64,000 nt of DNA from Halomonas alkalisoli (lineage in GTDB: Bacteria > Pseudomonadota > Gammaproteobacteria > Pseudomonadales > Halomonadaceae): assembly GCF_021412585.1 (NCBI RefSeq), contig NZ_JAKCMI010000012.1, positions 124,001-188,000 of the forward strand. The letters are read 5' to 3'. Below, in pieces: positions 1-9,676 of this stretch (position 1 is its first letter; every line of letters starts with the position of its first letter). The notes beneath the pieces are model-generated. The model saw only the letters and a program-made list of their open reading frames with translations. It was not told where the DNA came from and ran no database searches. A program made the translations under genes and the position numbers.

Positions 1-15
1 GCAAGGGTCATTGGC

Positions 16-1089
16 TCAGGACTCCCGGGTCTCGAAATCGATACGTGGATCCACCCAGACATAGGTGAGGTCGGAAATCAGCTTGAGGATCAGCCCGATC
101 AGGGTATAGAGGAACAGCGTGCCGAAGATCACCGGATAGTCGCGCTGCATTACCGCTTCGAACCCCAGGAGCCCCAGCCCCTCCAGTGAGAAGATCACCT
201 CGATCAACAGCGAGCCCGTAAAGAAGATCGTGATCAGCGCGCCGGGCATGCCGGCGATGATGATCAGCATGGCGTTGCGGAACACGTGGCCATAGAGTGT
301 CCGACGGTCACTGGCGCCCTTGGCTCGGGCGGTGAGCACGTACTGCTTGTGGATCTCGTCGAGGAAGCTGTTCTTGGTCAGCATGGTCAGGGTGGCGAAG
401 CTGCCAACGGTCATGGCCACCACCGGCAGGGTAATGTGCCAGAAGTAATCCTTGATCTTGCCCCAGGTGGAGAGCTCGTGAAAATCCGGCGAGGTGAGGC
501 CGCGAAGGGGGAACAGGTCCCAGTAGCTGCCCCCTGCAAACAGCACGATGAGCAGGATGGCGAACAGAAAGCCGGGGATGGCGTAACCCACGATTACCAG
601 CCCCGAGGTCCAGACGTCGAACCGTGATCCATGATGCAGCGCTTTGCGGATACCCAGCGGAATCGATATCAGGTAGACCAGCAGCGTGGTCCAGAGGCCG
701 AGGGATATCGACACCGGCAATCGCTCGATCATCAGTTCGACGACCGGCCGGTCACGGAAGAAGCTATTGCCGAAGTCAAAGGTGGCATAGTCGCGCATCA
801 TCCCCAGGAAGCGGATATGGGCGGGCTTGTCGAAACCGAACTGCTGCTCGAGTTGTTCGATGAAGCGTGGGTCCACGCCGCGAGCACCGCGTGATTCGTC
901 CCGTACCACGACGTCGCCGCCGCCGGCATCGAGGCGGGTGCTGGACATGGCGTCGATACCCTCGAAGCGCGCCATCATCTGGTCGATGGGCCCGCCCGGG
1001 GCGGCCTGCACGATGATGAAATTGAGCAGCATGATCCCGATCAGGGTCGGGATCATAAGCAGCAGTCGGCGCAGGATGTAGCGGCTCAC
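16..1089 (-). CDS. yejB: Peptide/microcin C-type ABC transporter permease YejB
   Basis: Inner-membrane permease of a dipeptide/oligopeptide ABC importer (BPD_transp_1 family); 357 aa, full length for YejB. The first membrane helix is at about residues 9-30, followed by the APGGP motif typical of this branch, a long periplasmic insertion (about 35-125) and at least five more hydrophobic helices. The cytoplasmic EAA loop that docks the ATPase is at about 250-272 (TARAKGAS...HVFRNA). It lies 50 bp downstream of the yejA-like binding protein on the same strand, so they form one operon; the second permease (yejE) and ATPase (yejF) would be beyond the left edge of the window. The substrate is inferred from the family (short peptides, microcin C-like compounds). 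Confidence 0.93.
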   Translation of the reverse strand: MSRYILRRLLLMIPTLIGIMLLNFIIVQAAPGGPIDQMMARFEGIDAMSSTRLDAGGGDVVVRDESRGARGVDPRFIEQLEQQFGFDKPAHIRFLGMMRDYATFDFGNSFFRDRPVVELMIERLPVSISLGLWTTLLVYLISIPLGIRKALHHGSRFDVWTSGLVIVGYAIPGFLFAILLIVLFAGGSYWDLFPLRGLTSPDFHELSTWGKIKDYFWHITLPVVAMTVGSFATLTMLTKNSFLDEIHKQYVLTARAKGASDRRTLYGHVFRNAMLIIIAGMPGALITIFFTGSLLIEVIFSLEGLGLLGFEAVMQRDYPVIFGTLFLYTLIGLILKLISDLTYVWVDPRIDFETRES

Positions 1090-1139
1090 GATGGGGTCGT
1101 CCTTATGAAAGCAGCAGTGGCTGTGGGTACCCGCACGGC

Positions 1140-2975
1140 TTATCGACGGCGAAGACGACGGTTGATTTCGTCTTCCCGTTCACTGTCGACCCACCAGGCC
1201 GAGAGGTCGAAGCCGTACTTGGGGAAGGGCTCGGGGTAGCCGAACTTGTCCCAGACGGCAATTCGCGTCTCGCCGGAATGGTAGTGGGGGATGGTGATGA
1301 AGTTCCACAGCAGCACCCGGTCCAGGGCACGGGCGGCGGTGTTGAGTTCGCTCCGGCTGTCGGCCCGTATCAGACGCTCCACCAGCTCGTCGACCACGGG
1401 GCTCTGCAACCCCATCAGGTTGCGGCTCTGAGGGCTTTCGGCGAAGTCGCTGGTCCAGAATTCGCGCTGTTCGTTGCCGGGGTTGTTGGACTGGGGAAAC
1501 TGCCCGGTGATGATCTCGAAGTCGAAGCTTCTCAGGCGGTTGAGGTACTGGTTGATATCGACGATACGCAGGCTGCCCTGTATGCCGAGGCGTGACATGT
1601 TGCGCAGCATGGGCTGCACGACCCGCTCCAGGCCACTGTCGAACAGCATGACCTCGACGGACAGCGGACGGCCGCTATCGCCATTCACCAGGACTCCATC
1701 CCGAAATTCGTAGCCCGCCTCCAGCAGCAGCTCGTAGGCCAGGCGCAGGCGTTCACGTAGCTCGGTCGGGTGGTCGATGGGCAGTTCGCTGCCGAAGACC
1801 CGCTCGGGCAAGTCGTCACGATGCGGCTCGAGCAGGGCGAGTTCCGGCTCGCTCGGCAGGCCCTCGGCGGCCATCTCGGAGTTCTGGAAGTAGCTCTCTG
1901 TCCGGCTGTAGGAGTCGTAGAAGAGGTTGGCATTGAGCCAGGGGAAGTCGAAGGTGAGATTGAGCGCCTCGCGTACGCGAACGTCCTGGAATTTTTCCTC
2001 TCGCAGGTTGAAGACAAAGGCCTGCATGCGTGACGGCTGTCCGTCCGGCACGGTGATCCGTTTCACCAGGCCGTCGTTGTAGGCGGGAAAGTCGTAACCG
2101 ATGGCCCAGGTGGCGGCACGGGCATCGGTGCGATAGTCCATGACGCCGGCCTTGAAGGCCTCCCAGGCGATATCGCGGTCTCGATAGTAATCGTAGATGA
2201 GCCGGTCGATATTGTGGCGTCCACGATTGACGGGCAGCTCGACGCCCCAGTAGTCCGGCACTCGCTCATAGACGATGCGGCGGCCAGGTTCCACATCGGC
2301 GAGGCGATAGGGACCGGAACCGGGATGGCGTGCCAGGGTCGGTGCGCTGAAGTCGCGCTCTTCCCAGTAGTGCTTCGGCAGGATCGGCAACTGGCCCACG
2401 ATCAAGGGCAGCTCGCGGGAGTGGTTGGTGGCGAACTCGAAGCGGACGGTATGGCGGTTCAGCGCTTCGACGCTCTCCACATCGGCGTAGTAGCCTCGAT
2501 AGAACGGGTTGCCTTCCTCCACCAGCAGATTGAAGCTGAAGACCACGTCATCGGCGGTGACGGGCTCGCCGTCGTGGAAGCGTGCCTCGGACCGAAGGTC
2601 GAACTCGATCCAGAACCGGTCGGGGTCGAGGCGCATGCCTTCGGCCAGTAGGCCATAGACACTGAATGGCTCATCGACGTTTTCCACCAGCAGGGTGTCA
2701 TAGATCTCGCCGATGCCGATGGCGGGCGTGCCGCGGATGATGAAGGGGTTGGTCGAATCGAAACTGCTGCCCACGGCCGCACGGACCAGGCTGCCCCCCT
2801 TGGGAGCATCCGGATTGACGTAGGGGAAGTGGGCAAAGTCTTCATCCAGGGCTGGCTCGTCATAGAGCGCAAGACCATGCACCGTGGGAATGGTGCCGTG
2901 CTCGTCGGCCGGTATCGACGAAACCCAGCCCGAGGCCAGGGCAGTTAGGAAGAGGCAACGCATGACGAACCGCAT
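1140..2975 (-). CDS. yejA: Periplasmic peptide-binding protein YejA (SBP_bac_5)
   Basis: Extracellular solute-binding protein of the YejABEF importer, about 611 aa. An N-terminal signal peptide (hydrophobic [13 protein letters not shown], probable cleavage near residue 22) precedes a family 5 binding-protein fold that recruits oligopeptides in the periplasm. The start is ambiguous: an ATG at 2984 sits directly on the AAGGA sequence, while the ATG at 2975 is 8 nt downstream of it, so I chose 2975. The gene is followed at 50 bp by yejB. A possible promoter with a perfect TTGACA lies over the stop codon of mltD. The family is clear; the actual ligand is not visible from sequence. Confidence 0.92.
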   Translation of the reverse strand: MRFVMRCLFLTALASGWVSSIPADEHGTIPTVHGLALYDEPALDEDFAHFPYVNPDAPKGGSLVRAAVGSSFDSTNPFIIRGTPAIGIGEIYDTLLVENVDEPFSVYGLLAEGMRLDPDRFWIEFDLRSEARFHDGEPVTADDVVFSFNLLVEEGNPFYRGYYADVESVEALNRHTVRFEFATNHSRELPLIVGQLPILPKHYWEERDFSAPTLARHPGSGPYRLADVEPGRRIVYERVPDYWGVELPVNRGRHNIDRLIYDYYRDRDIAWEAFKAGVMDYRTDARAATWAIGYDFPAYNDGLVKRITVPDGQPSRMQAFVFNLREEKFQDVRVREALNLTFDFPWLNANLFYDSYSRTESYFQNSEMAAEGLPSEPELALLEPHRDDLPERVFGSELPIDHPTELRERLRLAYELLLEAGYEFRDGVLVNGDSGRPLSVEVMLFDSGLERVVQPMLRNMSRLGIQGSLRIVDINQYLNRLRSFDFEIITGQFPQSNNPGNEQREFWTSDFAESPQSRNLMGLQSPVVDELVERLIRADSRSELNTAARALDRVLLWNFITIPHYHSGETRIAVWDKFGYPEPFPKYGFDLSAWWVDSEREDEINRRLRRR

Positions 2976-3059
2976 CGATGACATCCTTGCTGAAACATGC
3001 CCCGTCAGGAGGGGTGCCGCCTTAAGGTGTCAGTCCTTCCGTTGCTTGTAAACCTATCT

Positions 3060-3087
3060 TGTCTAATTTGATGACGCTAGCTGTCAA
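3060..3087 (-). promoter_or_regulatory. Candidate promoter of yejAB
   Basis: On the minus strand TTGACA (3087-3082) is followed by a 16-nt spacer and TAGACA (3065-3060). The -35 is a perfect match and the -10 is weak (three of six). It overlaps the mltD stop codon and lies about 85 nt upstream of the yejA start. Confidence 0.35.
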
Positions 3088-4241
3088 CGAGCGGCCAGGC
3101 TGCGCCGGGGAATGTCCAGGCGTTGACCCTCGTGGATGACATCCCCGTTGAGTCCATTGTGCTGGCGGATCTCTTCCACGCTGCTGCCGTGCAGGGCGGC
3201 AATGGCCGACAGGCTGTCGCCTCTGGCGACGACATGTTGCTCCGCCCCAGTGCCGGGATTCGGCGATGCCGGCGCCGTAAGGTGGGCCAGGACGTTTTCT
3301 TCGTGCTCGATCGGCACCAGCACCACTTTGGCAGTGGCCGGGTGGGCGCTGCCATTGGTCAGGCCGGGGTTGAGTGCCGAGAGTTCGGCCTGGTCCACGC
3401 CCGACATGGTGGCCAGTTGACCGAGATTGATCGGTGTCTCCACCGTGATCTTGGCAAAGGCCGGCGCATCGTCGATTTCCGGCAAATCGATGCCGTGGGC
3501 ATCGGGGTCGGCGATGATGGCCGCGATGGCATTGAGCTTTGGCAGGTAGTTCATGGTTTCGTTGGGCAGTTGGAGGTGCCAGTAGTCCGTGGGCTCTCCG
3601 CGGGCGCCGGCAGCATGTCGTGCCCGGTTTACGGTCCCGGCGCCGGCATTGTAGGCGGCGAGAGAGAGCTCGAGGTCACCCTCATACCACTGTTCTGCCT
3701 GCAGCTCGATATAATCCAGGGCAGCCTCGGTCGAGGCCACGACATCGAGACGACCATCGTAGCCATTGCGGCGGCTCAGGCCCAGGGCATCTCCCGTGCC
3801 GGGCATGAATTGCCAGAGCCCGGCGGCGCCGCGATGACTGCGCGCCGTGGGGTCGAAGGAGCTCTCCACGAAGGGGATCAAGGCGATTTCGCCCGGCAGG
3901 CCGCGGGTCTCCACTTTCTCGTTGATCCAGGCCATCCAGGGGCGGGCCCGCTCGATGATCTCGATCACATTGGACGGATTGGCCCGATAGTGCTCGATCC
4001 AGTGCTGGACGCGCGCATCATGGGTACGGTCCTGCCATTGCAGGTTGTCACGCAGCCGCTCCCAGGTGTCGCCGGGAAGAAAGTCGAGCTGGAGGTCGTT
4101 CCAGAAATGCGTCGTCGAGAACGTATTGCTGGCTCCCGGGTGGGGGGCAGCCTGGCTGTGTGCTCCGGCAGCCAGGGCTCCGAACAGGGCAAGGCTGCTG
4201 ACGAGGCCCAGGGCCCTTCGTCGAGCGGTATGGTAGGTCAT
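3084..4241 (-). CDS. mltD: Membrane-bound lytic murein transglycosylase D (SLT + LysM)
   Basis: Cleaves the MurNAc-GlcNAc bond of peptidoglycan with 1,6-anhydro product formation, acting in the periplasm. The 385-aa reading starts at the ATG at 4241, preceded by AAGGAG at good spacing; an 18-codon upstream extension has no ribosome site. A signal sequence is at about residues 8-30. The SLT domain carries the catalytic Glu in PFVESSFD and the later GLWQFMPGTG and AYNAGAGTVNRA motifs. The C-terminus has one degenerate and one good LysM repeat (HVVARGDSLSAIA...). It sits next to gloB on the same strand, the classical mltD-gloB arrangement. No lipobox cysteine was seen, unlike E. coli MltD. Confidence 0.93.
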   Translation of the reverse strand: MTYHTARRRALGLVSSLALFGALAAGAHSQAAPHPGASNTFSTTHFWNDLQLDFLPGDTWERLRDNLQWQDRTHDARVQHWIEHYRANPSNVIEIIERARPWMAWINEKVETRGLPGEIALIPFVESSFDPTARSHRGAAGLWQFMPGTGDALGLSRRNGYDGRLDVVASTEAALDYIELQAEQWYEGDLELSLAAYNAGAGTVNRARHAAGARGEPTDYWHLQLPNETMNYLPKLNAIAAIIADPDAHGIDLPEIDDAPAFAKITVETPINLGQLATMSGVDQAELSALNPGLTNGSAHPATAKVVLVPIEHEENVLAHLTAPASPNPGTGAEQHVVARGDSLSAIAALHGSSVEEIRQHNGLNGDVIHEGQRLDIPRRSLAAR

Positions 4242-4310
4242 GCGTTCTCCTTCAGGTAGCTGAGGCGGCGTGACGGGGTGCCGCCAGGCTTCCATGGGAT
4301 GCGTCGAAAA

Positions 4311-5078
4311 TCAGAATGTGTCTTTCCAGGCCCGCAGGGTGGCGAAGGTGGCCTGGTCGGTATCGGTATTGCCATGTCGCGAGGCCGTGGCACGCACGTC
4401 GGGGTCGGCGCAGCGCAGGAAGGGGTTGATCCGCTTCTCGCGCCCCAGGCTGCTGGGCAGGGTCGGCCGGTCTAGCTCCCTGGCGCGCTGGGCCTCCTTG
4501 AGTGCCACGGCCACGTCTGGATTGTTCGGGTCGGCGGCACTGGCGAACGTCAGATTGGCCTGGGTATATTCGTGGGCGGCGAAGACCAGGGTGTCGTCGG
4601 GCAGCCTGGAGAGCGCCTGCAGGGCATGGTGCATCTGTTCCGGAGTGCCCTCGAAAAGTCGCCCGCAGCCGGCCGAGAACAGGGTGTCGCCACAGAACAG
4701 CAGGGGCGGGATGCCGGCAGTGAAGAAGGCGATATGATCCAGGGTATGCCCCGGCACTTCCATGACATCGAAAAGGCGCCCCATGACACGGCAGGTGTCA
4801 CCTTCGCCGACGCGTTCATCGATACCGGCGATCTGGGGATTGTGCGGACCGATGACATGGGGAGAGTAGCGTTCGATCAGTTCGGCAAGGCCGCCGACAT
4901 GATCATGATGATGATGGGTAATGAGAACGCTGGCGAGATTCAGCTTATCCCGCTCCAGTATCTGAATGACCGGGGCAGCATCGCCGGGGTCCACGATGCA
5001 GACATCGGGGCTCGTATCCTGGCGCATCAGCCATATATAGTTGTCGCCAAAAGCGGGAATCGGTGTCACGCTCAGCAT
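4311..5078 (-). CDS. gloB: Hydroxyacylglutathione hydrolase (glyoxalase II)
   Basis: Hydrolyses S-D-lactoylglutathione to D-lactate and glutathione, the second step of methylglyoxal detoxification in the cytosol. The 255-aa protein is a metallo-beta-lactamase fold with the dinuclear metal motif THHHHDH at residues 54-60, further His/Asp ligands (VPGHTLDHI, CGDTLF) and the C-terminal glyoxalase II extension (HEYTQANL..., RKEKRINPF-like end). It is divergent from the methyltransferase-rnhA-dnaQ run, as in many gammaproteobacteria, and is followed by mltD on its own strand. Confidence 0.95.
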   Translation of the reverse strand: MLSVTPIPAFGDNYIWLMRQDTSPDVCIVDPGDAAPVIQILERDKLNLASVLITHHHHDHVGGLAELIERYSPHVIGPHNPQIAGIDERVGEGDTCRVMGRLFDVMEVPGHTLDHIAFFTAGIPPLLFCGDTLFSAGCGRLFEGTPEQMHHALQALSRLPDDTLVFAAHEYTQANLTFASAADPNNPDVAVALKEAQRARELDRPTLPSSLGREKRINPFLRCADPDVRATASRHGNTDTDQATFATLRAWKDTF

Positions 5079-5289
5079 AGGCCTAACGTCCTCGTCGCGT
5101 CGTCAACCGGTGTGTTGCAGGGCTCTGAGCCTTGTTCTCGCAAGCCGCACTATCGATGCGTGCACAAGGTTTCCAGGCACGAACGATCACTGCGCGCTAT
5201 AGCCGAGAACCATTGCCATGGCGGCTAAACGCTGCCATTTTGCTATAAATTGCCTGCAAAACCGGTGATAATGGAGGGTGTTGTAGCCA

Positions 5290-6078
5290 ATGTCAAACTC
5301 AGAGGACCTGCTGGCTCTGGCTCAACTGTTCCGGGAAGGGCGGAATTACTGGTCAAGCCCTGACGGTGTCGCCCACTGGCGAGCCGAACGCGCCTGCCTG
5401 GGCCCTGTCTGTGAGCGATTGCATGGGCTCCACAGCCTCGAGCTCGGAATGGGGCCTACCCTGACCGACATGTCGCCCATTCACCACAGCATGCGCTGGG
5501 CGCCGACTGCAGAGTTGGCCGAGCAGCCGTCGACCCTGGTCTGTCCTCCCGATGCCTTGGCACTGCCCGATGAGAGCCTGCAGCTGGTGGTCATCCACCA
5601 TCTGCTGGAAATCGTGCCGAACCCCCATCGACTCTTGCAGGAGGCCGCTCGGCTTACCGGCGACGATGGCTGTCTGATCATTTTCGGCTGGGCCCCGCTT
5701 GGCGTGGCTGGGCTATCGCGACTCTCGCCGGGCCGACGGCGTCGACTACCGTGGCGAGGGCAGTGGCGAACACCGGCCAAGCTGCGCGATTGGCTGGCAT
5801 TTGTGGATTTCCGAATCGAGCGGGTAGACTACTGTGGTTTTCACCTCCCCGGCAGAATGCCGGGCAACGCCGCCCTGGAGACCCTGGGGCGACGTCATAA
5901 CGTGCCGTTGGGGGACAGCTACATCATTCGCGCGCGTCGCCGAACGAAGCTGGCTCAGGTTCAGCGCCCCCGTCTTCGCCTCGGTGGCGCGCTGGGTGGC
6001 AGTTCCCTGGGCCATGCCTCCCGGGTCGGGCGTCCCGCAGTAGAAGAACCGAGCAGAAGGACCACCGAGGTTGAGTGA
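5290..6078 (+). CDS. Class I SAM-dependent methyltransferase (YafS-like)
   Basis: 262-aa methyltransferase-like protein. The SAM-binding glycine loop appears as LELGMGP near residue 50 and the core strand as [16 protein letters not shown] near 100-115, followed by the [13 protein letters not shown] helix and GCLIIFGW strand of a Methyltransf_11 domain. The position between divergent gloB and rnhA/dnaQ is the conserved place of E. coli yafS. The substrate is unknown. Its 3' end overlaps the rnhA start by 8 nt, so the two are translationally coupled. The first glycine loop is weaker than the textbook GxGxG, which is usual for this subgroup. Confidence 0.85.
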   Translation: MSNSEDLLALAQLFREGRNYWSSPDGVAHWRAERACLGPVCERLHGLHSLELGMGPTLTDMSPIHHSMRWAPTAELAEQPSTLVCPPDALALPDESLQLVVIHHLLEIVPNPHRLLQEAARLTGDDGCLIIFGWAPLGVAGLSRLSPGRRRRLPWRGQWRTPAKLRDWLAFVDFRIERVDYCGFHLPGRMPGNAALETLGRRHNVPLGDSYIIRARRRTKLAQVQRPRLRLGGALGGSSLGHASRVGRPAVEEPSRRTTEVE

Positions 6079-6562
6079 TACCGATCAAGCCAAGCCGTTA
6101 TCCAGCGTCACCATCTACACCGATGGGGCATGTCGAGGGAATCCGGGGCCGGGCGGCTGGGGGGCGGTGCTGACCAGTGGCAGGCACGAAAAGACCCTCA
6201 ATGGGTTCGAAGCCGATACCACCAACAATCGCATGGAGCTGATGGCGGCCATCATGTCGCTGCGTGAGCTCAAGCAGCCATGCCGGGTCGACCTCTGGAC
6301 CGACTCCGAATACCTGCGAAAGGGGATTACCGAGTGGATCCATGGCTGGATGAAGCGTGGCTGGAAGACGGCCAACCGACAGCCGGTCAAGAACGCTGAG
6401 CTGTGGCGAGAGCTACTGGAGGAGGCCAGCCGGCATCAGGTGCAGTGGCACTGGGTGAAGGGCCATAGCGGCCACCCGGGCAACGAGCGTGCCGATGCGT
6501 TGGCCAATGCCGCCATCGATGCCCATCGCGCCAAACCAGGCGTCGTCATCAAATCATCGTGA
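6071..6562 (+). CDS. rnhA: Ribonuclease HI
   Basis: Endonuclease that degrades the RNA strand of RNA:DNA hybrids (R-loops, primers). The 163-aa protein has the four catalytic acidic residues D18 (YTDGAC), E56 (NNRMELMAA), D78 (WTDSEY) and D142 (ERADALAN), plus the basic protrusion [16 protein letters not shown]. The only in-frame start that keeps the first strand is TTG at 6071, which overlaps the methyltransferase stop. It is followed 10 nt later by dnaQ, the widely conserved rnhA-dnaQ pair, though here both genes read the same way rather than divergently as in E. coli. Confidence 0.96.
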   Translation: MSDTDQAKPLSSVTIYTDGACRGNPGPGGWGAVLTSGRHEKTLNGFEADTTNNRMELMAAIMSLRELKQPCRVDLWTDSEYLRKGITEWIHGWMKRGWKTANRQPVKNAELWRELLEEASRHQVQWHWVKGHSGHPGNERADALANAAIDAHRAKPGVVIKSS

Positions 6563-6572
6563 GTCATGTGTC

Positions 6573-7331
6573 ATGCGTCAGATTGTTCTGGATACGGAAA
6601 CAACCGGTATCGATCCCAAGGAAGGGCACCGGCTGATAGAGATCGGTGCCGTGGAACTGGTGAACCGCCGCCTTACCGGACAGACCTACCATCAATACAT
6701 CAATCCGCAGCGGGAGATCGAAGCCGAAGCCATCGCGGTGCACGGCATTACCAACGACGACCTGAACGACAAGCCGGTCTTCGCCGATATCGCCGATGCG
6801 TTCTGGGACTTCATTGTCGGTGCCGAACTGGTGATCCATAACGCGGCCTTCGATGTGGGGTTCATCGACCACGAGTTCATGCTGCTTCACGCCCAGCGCC
6901 GCGAGCCACGCCTGGGCCCGGTTGCTGAGCATTGCTCCATCCTGGACACCCTGCGACTGGCCCGCGACCGTCACCCGGGACAGCGCAACAACCTCGATGC
7001 GCTGTGCAAGCGCTACGAGATCGACAACGGCCGTCGGGTACTCCACGGGGCCCTGCTGGATGCCGAGATCCTGGCCGAGGTCTACCTCGCCATGACCGGT
7101 GGCCAGACGGCCCTGACACTGGATGCCGAAGAGCGCCGTGCCGATGACGCCATGGCTGGGGGGTTGTCGATTCGACGTTTGTCATCGACGGCCAGCCTGA
7201 GCGTCCTGCGCCCTGGCGCGGAGGAACTGGTCGCGCATCAGGCCAAGCTCGAGCAGATCCGTCAGGCTGCCGGGTCCTGCCACTGGGATGAGCTCGCCGC
7301 GGCGAGCGGCCTGGCTGAAAAGCCGATCTGA
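6573..7331 (+). CDS. dnaQ: DNA polymerase III epsilon subunit (proofreading exonuclease)
   Basis: 3'-5' proofreading exonuclease of the replicative polymerase. The start is the ATG at 6573 (MRQIVLDTETTG), because an upstream in-frame ATG lies inside rnhA. The 252-aa protein shows Exo I (D7-T-E9), Exo II (HNAAFDVGFIDHEF) and Exo III epsilon (HGALLDAEILAEVY) motifs. The C-terminal third, which in E. coli binds the alpha subunit, is present but diverged (LSVLRPGAEELVAHQ). The stop codon overlaps the nudC start (TGATG), so nudC is probably co-translated. Confidence 0.96.
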   Translation: MRQIVLDTETTGIDPKEGHRLIEIGAVELVNRRLTGQTYHQYINPQREIEAEAIAVHGITNDDLNDKPVFADIADAFWDFIVGAELVIHNAAFDVGFIDHEFMLLHAQRREPRLGPVAEHCSILDTLRLARDRHPGQRNNLDALCKRYEIDNGRRVLHGALLDAEILAEVYLAMTGGQTALTLDAEERRADDAMAGGLSIRRLSSTASLSVLRPGAEELVAHQAKLEQIRQAAGSCHWDELAAASGLAEKPI

Positions 7332-8107
7332 TGCTGCGCCGCGACCTTCCCCTCCATGTGGCTCGAGGCCGGGTAATCCGGGTTGCCGCTGGCCGCATCG
7401 CGCCCGGGCCGGATGCAACGCCCCTGCAGCCCGAACAGGAATGGACATCGTCCATGCAGCCGCTGTGCTACTGGCACGACGAGCCGGTGGCTCTGGCAGT
7501 GGAGACCCAGGGAGGTAACGACTGGCCGGACGGCAGGCAATGGTTGGCGAGGCTCCCCGAGTCCTGGTTTCCGCTGCTTTCCACGGCACTGCAGGTTTCG
7601 GCCTGGCTTCGCGACCATAGCTACTGTGGTCGCTGCGGCGCCGCTTCGGTGCGGCTGGGTGGTGAATTTGCCATGCACTGTTCGGCCTGCGGGCTTCGCA
7701 ACTACCCCAGGATTTCTCCTTGTATCATCACCCTGGTGACCCATGGAAACGACATGTTGCTGGCCAGGAGTCCGCGCTTTCCTCCCGGGCGCTATTCCAC
7801 GCTGGCCGGCTTCATCGAGCCTGGGGAGTCCGCTGAAGAGGCCGTGCACAGGGAGATATTCGAGGAGGTGGGGGTGACGGTCGGGCGAATCCGCTACTAC
7901 CGTAGCCAGGCCTGGCCATTTCCCCATGCGTTGATGCTGGGGTTCTTCGCCGAAGCCGCCAGCCGGCGCATCCGTATCGACGGTGTCGAGATAGCCGATG
8001 CAGCCTGGTTCAGTCCCGAGCGGCTGCCTCAGCTGCCGCCGCCCTATTCCATCTCACGAGCCCTGATCGAGACGCATCTCGCCGAGGTGAAGGGCAGCCT
8101 TCGATGA
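7331..8107 (+). CDS. nudC: NAD+ / NADH pyrophosphatase (NAD-RNA decapping)
   Basis: Nudix hydrolase that splits NAD(H) into NMN(H) and AMP and, in E. coli, removes NAD caps from RNA. The 258-aa protein has the NudC-specific zinc ribbon with two cysteine pairs (YCGRCG and HCSACG) and a complete Nudix box (GFIEPGESAEEAVHREIFEE followed by VGV), then the SQAWPFPH motif diagnostic of NudC. The start overlaps the dnaQ stop by one nucleotide. It ends just before a 22-bp palindrome in the convergent gap to the SCP2 gene. Confidence 0.94.
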   Translation: MLRRDLPLHVARGRVIRVAAGRIAPGPDATPLQPEQEWTSSMQPLCYWHDEPVALAVETQGGNDWPDGRQWLARLPESWFPLLSTALQVSAWLRDHSYCGRCGAASVRLGGEFAMHCSACGLRNYPRISPCIITLVTHGNDMLLARSPRFPPGRYSTLAGFIEPGESAEEAVHREIFEEVGVTVGRIRYYRSQAWPFPHALMLGFFAEAASRRIRIDGVEIADAAWFSPERLPQLPPPYSISRALIETHLAEVKGSLR

Positions 8108-8115
8108 AAACCGCA

Positions 8116-8137
8116 CGGGCCGCCATATGGCGGCCCG
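8116..8137. terminator. Palindrome between convergent genes, probable bidirectional terminator
   Basis: A perfect 22-bp palindrome (arms CGGGCCGCC..., ATAT centre) lies 9 nt after the nudC stop and 27 nt before the end of the convergent SCP2 gene. T-runs are weak on both sides (TTCTTGTT on plus, GGTTTTCAT on minus), so termination is likely but not certain. Confidence 0.5.
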
Positions 8138-8163
8138 CGTCGGCTTCTTGTTGCTGCGCCGGA

Positions 8164-8475
8164 TCAGCGTGACGGGAAGAGGCTCGTCAGCTTGGTTGCC
8201 AGCATGACATTACCGGTTGCCTTGAGCTTGCCGGTCATGAAGGCGGTCATGCCGTTGATCTCGCCATTCATCACACCCTTCAGGGTATCGGTGCTCATGC
8301 TCAGGCTGACCGAGGGATCATCGTGCTCGCCCTCTTCAATGGCCAGGTTGCCATCCTTGATGACCAGATAGTGGCTGCCATTGTCGCTGAAGTGAAACTG
8401 GAAGATGTCATCCATGCCCTTTGCGGCCTGAGGGTCGAAGCGATCTTGTAGTTTGTCGAAGGTGTTGCTGGACAT
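8164..8475 (-). CDS. SCP2 sterol/lipid-binding domain protein
   Basis: A single SCP2-fold domain of 103 aa with the usual features FQFHFSDNGSHYLVIKDG, a polar turn EEGEHDDPSVSLSMSTDTL, and MNGEINGMTAFMTGKLKATGN. Stand-alone bacterial SCP2 domains bind lipids or act as accessory proteins in lipid or ubiquinone metabolism; the exact role here is unknown. No signal peptide is visible, so it is cytosolic. It stands alone, with a candidate promoter upstream that carries an AAAC-N4-GTTT operator-like core between the -35 and -10, which suggests control by a fatty-acid-type TetR/PsrA regulator (inference). Confidence 0.85.
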   Translation of the reverse strand: MSSNTFDKLQDRFDPQAAKGMDDIFQFHFSDNGSHYLVIKDGNLAIEEGEHDDPSVSLSMSTDTLKGVMNGEINGMTAFMTGKLKATGNVMLATKLTSLFPSR

Positions 8476-8526
8476 GCGAGGGCTTCCTCTGTCTGGGGAT
8501 CAAGGGAGGGTCGGGCACTTCTGATG

Positions 8527-8555
8527 AGGGTATTTTAAACAACTGTTTTAATCAA
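8527..8555 (-). promoter_or_regulatory. Candidate promoter of the SCP2 gene with internal dyad
   Basis: Minus-strand TTGATT (8555-8550), 17-nt spacer, TACCCT (8532-8527). The spacer contains AAACA-AC-TGTTT, a 12-bp dyad with an AAAC-N4-GTTT core. A repressor bound there would block RNA polymerase. It lies about 50 nt upstream of the start codon. Confidence 0.4.
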
Positions 8556-8621
8556 GGCCATTGTACCGGGCGTCAGGCGGCGTCAGGATAAGTCGTCCAA
8601 CCAGGAAGCGGAGAAAGCAAC

Positions 8622-9662
8622 GTGAACGAGTGGCTGATGGATATCGGGCGCTTCACGGCCCAGCTGACGGTCTTGATACTGCTGGTGGGAATCGTGGTGA
8701 TCATCGTCGCCCGGGCAAGGAGCGAAGGTGGCGACCGTCTGCGCATGCGTATCGAGGAGCTCAACCATCGACATGAGTACCGGCGGCGACGGCTGACCCT
8801 TGCCGCCAGCGAGCCAGGTGCTCGCAAGCGACTGCTCAAGGCGTTCCGGCGGGATGACAAGGCACAGGGACGCCAGGGGCGCAAGGCGCCGGGGGAGCCG
8901 CGACAGACGGTCTGGGTACTGGATTTTCGCGGCGACATCAAGGCATCGGGGGTGGGGCGGCTGGCCGAGGAGATATCGGCCGTCATTGCCGCCGCCTCGG
9001 AAGGCGACGAGGTGGTGGTACGCCTTGAATCACCCGGCGGGCTGGTGCACGCCTATGGCCTTGCCGCCGCCCAGATGGATCGGCTTCGGGATGCCGGCCT
9101 GACGACCACCGTCTGTGTCGACAAGGTGGCTGCCAGCGGGGGATACCTCATGGCCTGTGCCGCCGACCAGCTGCGCGCAGCGCCCTTTGCGGTACTGGGC
9201 TCCATCGGCGTGGTAGCGCAGCTGCCGAACCTCCATCGGCTCCTCAAGCGGCACGATATCGATGTCGAGCTGCTGACCGCCGGCGAGTACAAGCGAACCC
9301 TCACGGTCTTCGGCGAGAATACCGAAGAGGGCCGGGAGAAGTTCCAGGCGGACCTGGAAAACATCCATCAGCTGTTCAAGACCCATGTGGCCGAGCGCCG
9401 CCCCCGGCTGGATATCGAGGCGGTCGCTACCGGCGAGACCTGGTATGGACGGGACGCCCTCGACAAGGGGCTGATCGATGCCTTGGGTACCAGCGAGGCG
9501 TACCTGGTATCGCGCATGGAGGAGGCCCGCGTGATCAGCATGCGCCTCGAGGCGCGCCGTGCCATGGGCGAGCGCCTCGGAATGGCCATATCGAAAGGGA
9601 TCGAGGGCGGCATCGAGCGGGTAATGGAGCGTCTCGATGCCGGCCGCTGGGAGAAGCGTTGA
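8622..9662 (+). CDS. sohB: Inner-membrane peptidase SohB (S49 family)
   Basis: Membrane-bound serine protease of the signal-peptide-peptidase (S49) family, 346 aa. An N-terminal membrane helix (about residues 12-32) is followed by a basic linker and the protease domain. The Ser-Lys dyad is visible: S172 in KVAASGGY and K224 in GEYKRTLTVF, close to the numbering of E. coli SohB. The start is an in-frame GTG preceded by GGAGAAAG. It is a single gene facing a divergent SCP2 gene and, tail to tail with a 14-nt gap, the ArsR-type regulator. Substrates are not known. Confidence 0.93.
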   Translation: MNEWLMDIGRFTAQLTVLILLVGIVVIIVARARSEGGDRLRMRIEELNHRHEYRRRRLTLAASEPGARKRLLKAFRRDDKAQGRQGRKAPGEPRQTVWVLDFRGDIKASGVGRLAEEISAVIAAASEGDEVVVRLESPGGLVHAYGLAAAQMDRLRDAGLTTTVCVDKVAASGGYLMACAADQLRAAPFAVLGSIGVVAQLPNLHRLLKRHDIDVELLTAGEYKRTLTVFGENTEEGREKFQADLENIHQLFKTHVAERRPRLDIEAVATGETWYGRDALDKGLIDALGTSEAYLVSRMEEARVISMRLEARRAMGERLGMAISKGIEGGIERVMERLDAGRWEKR

Positions 9663-9676
9663 GCCAGCAAAGCCGC

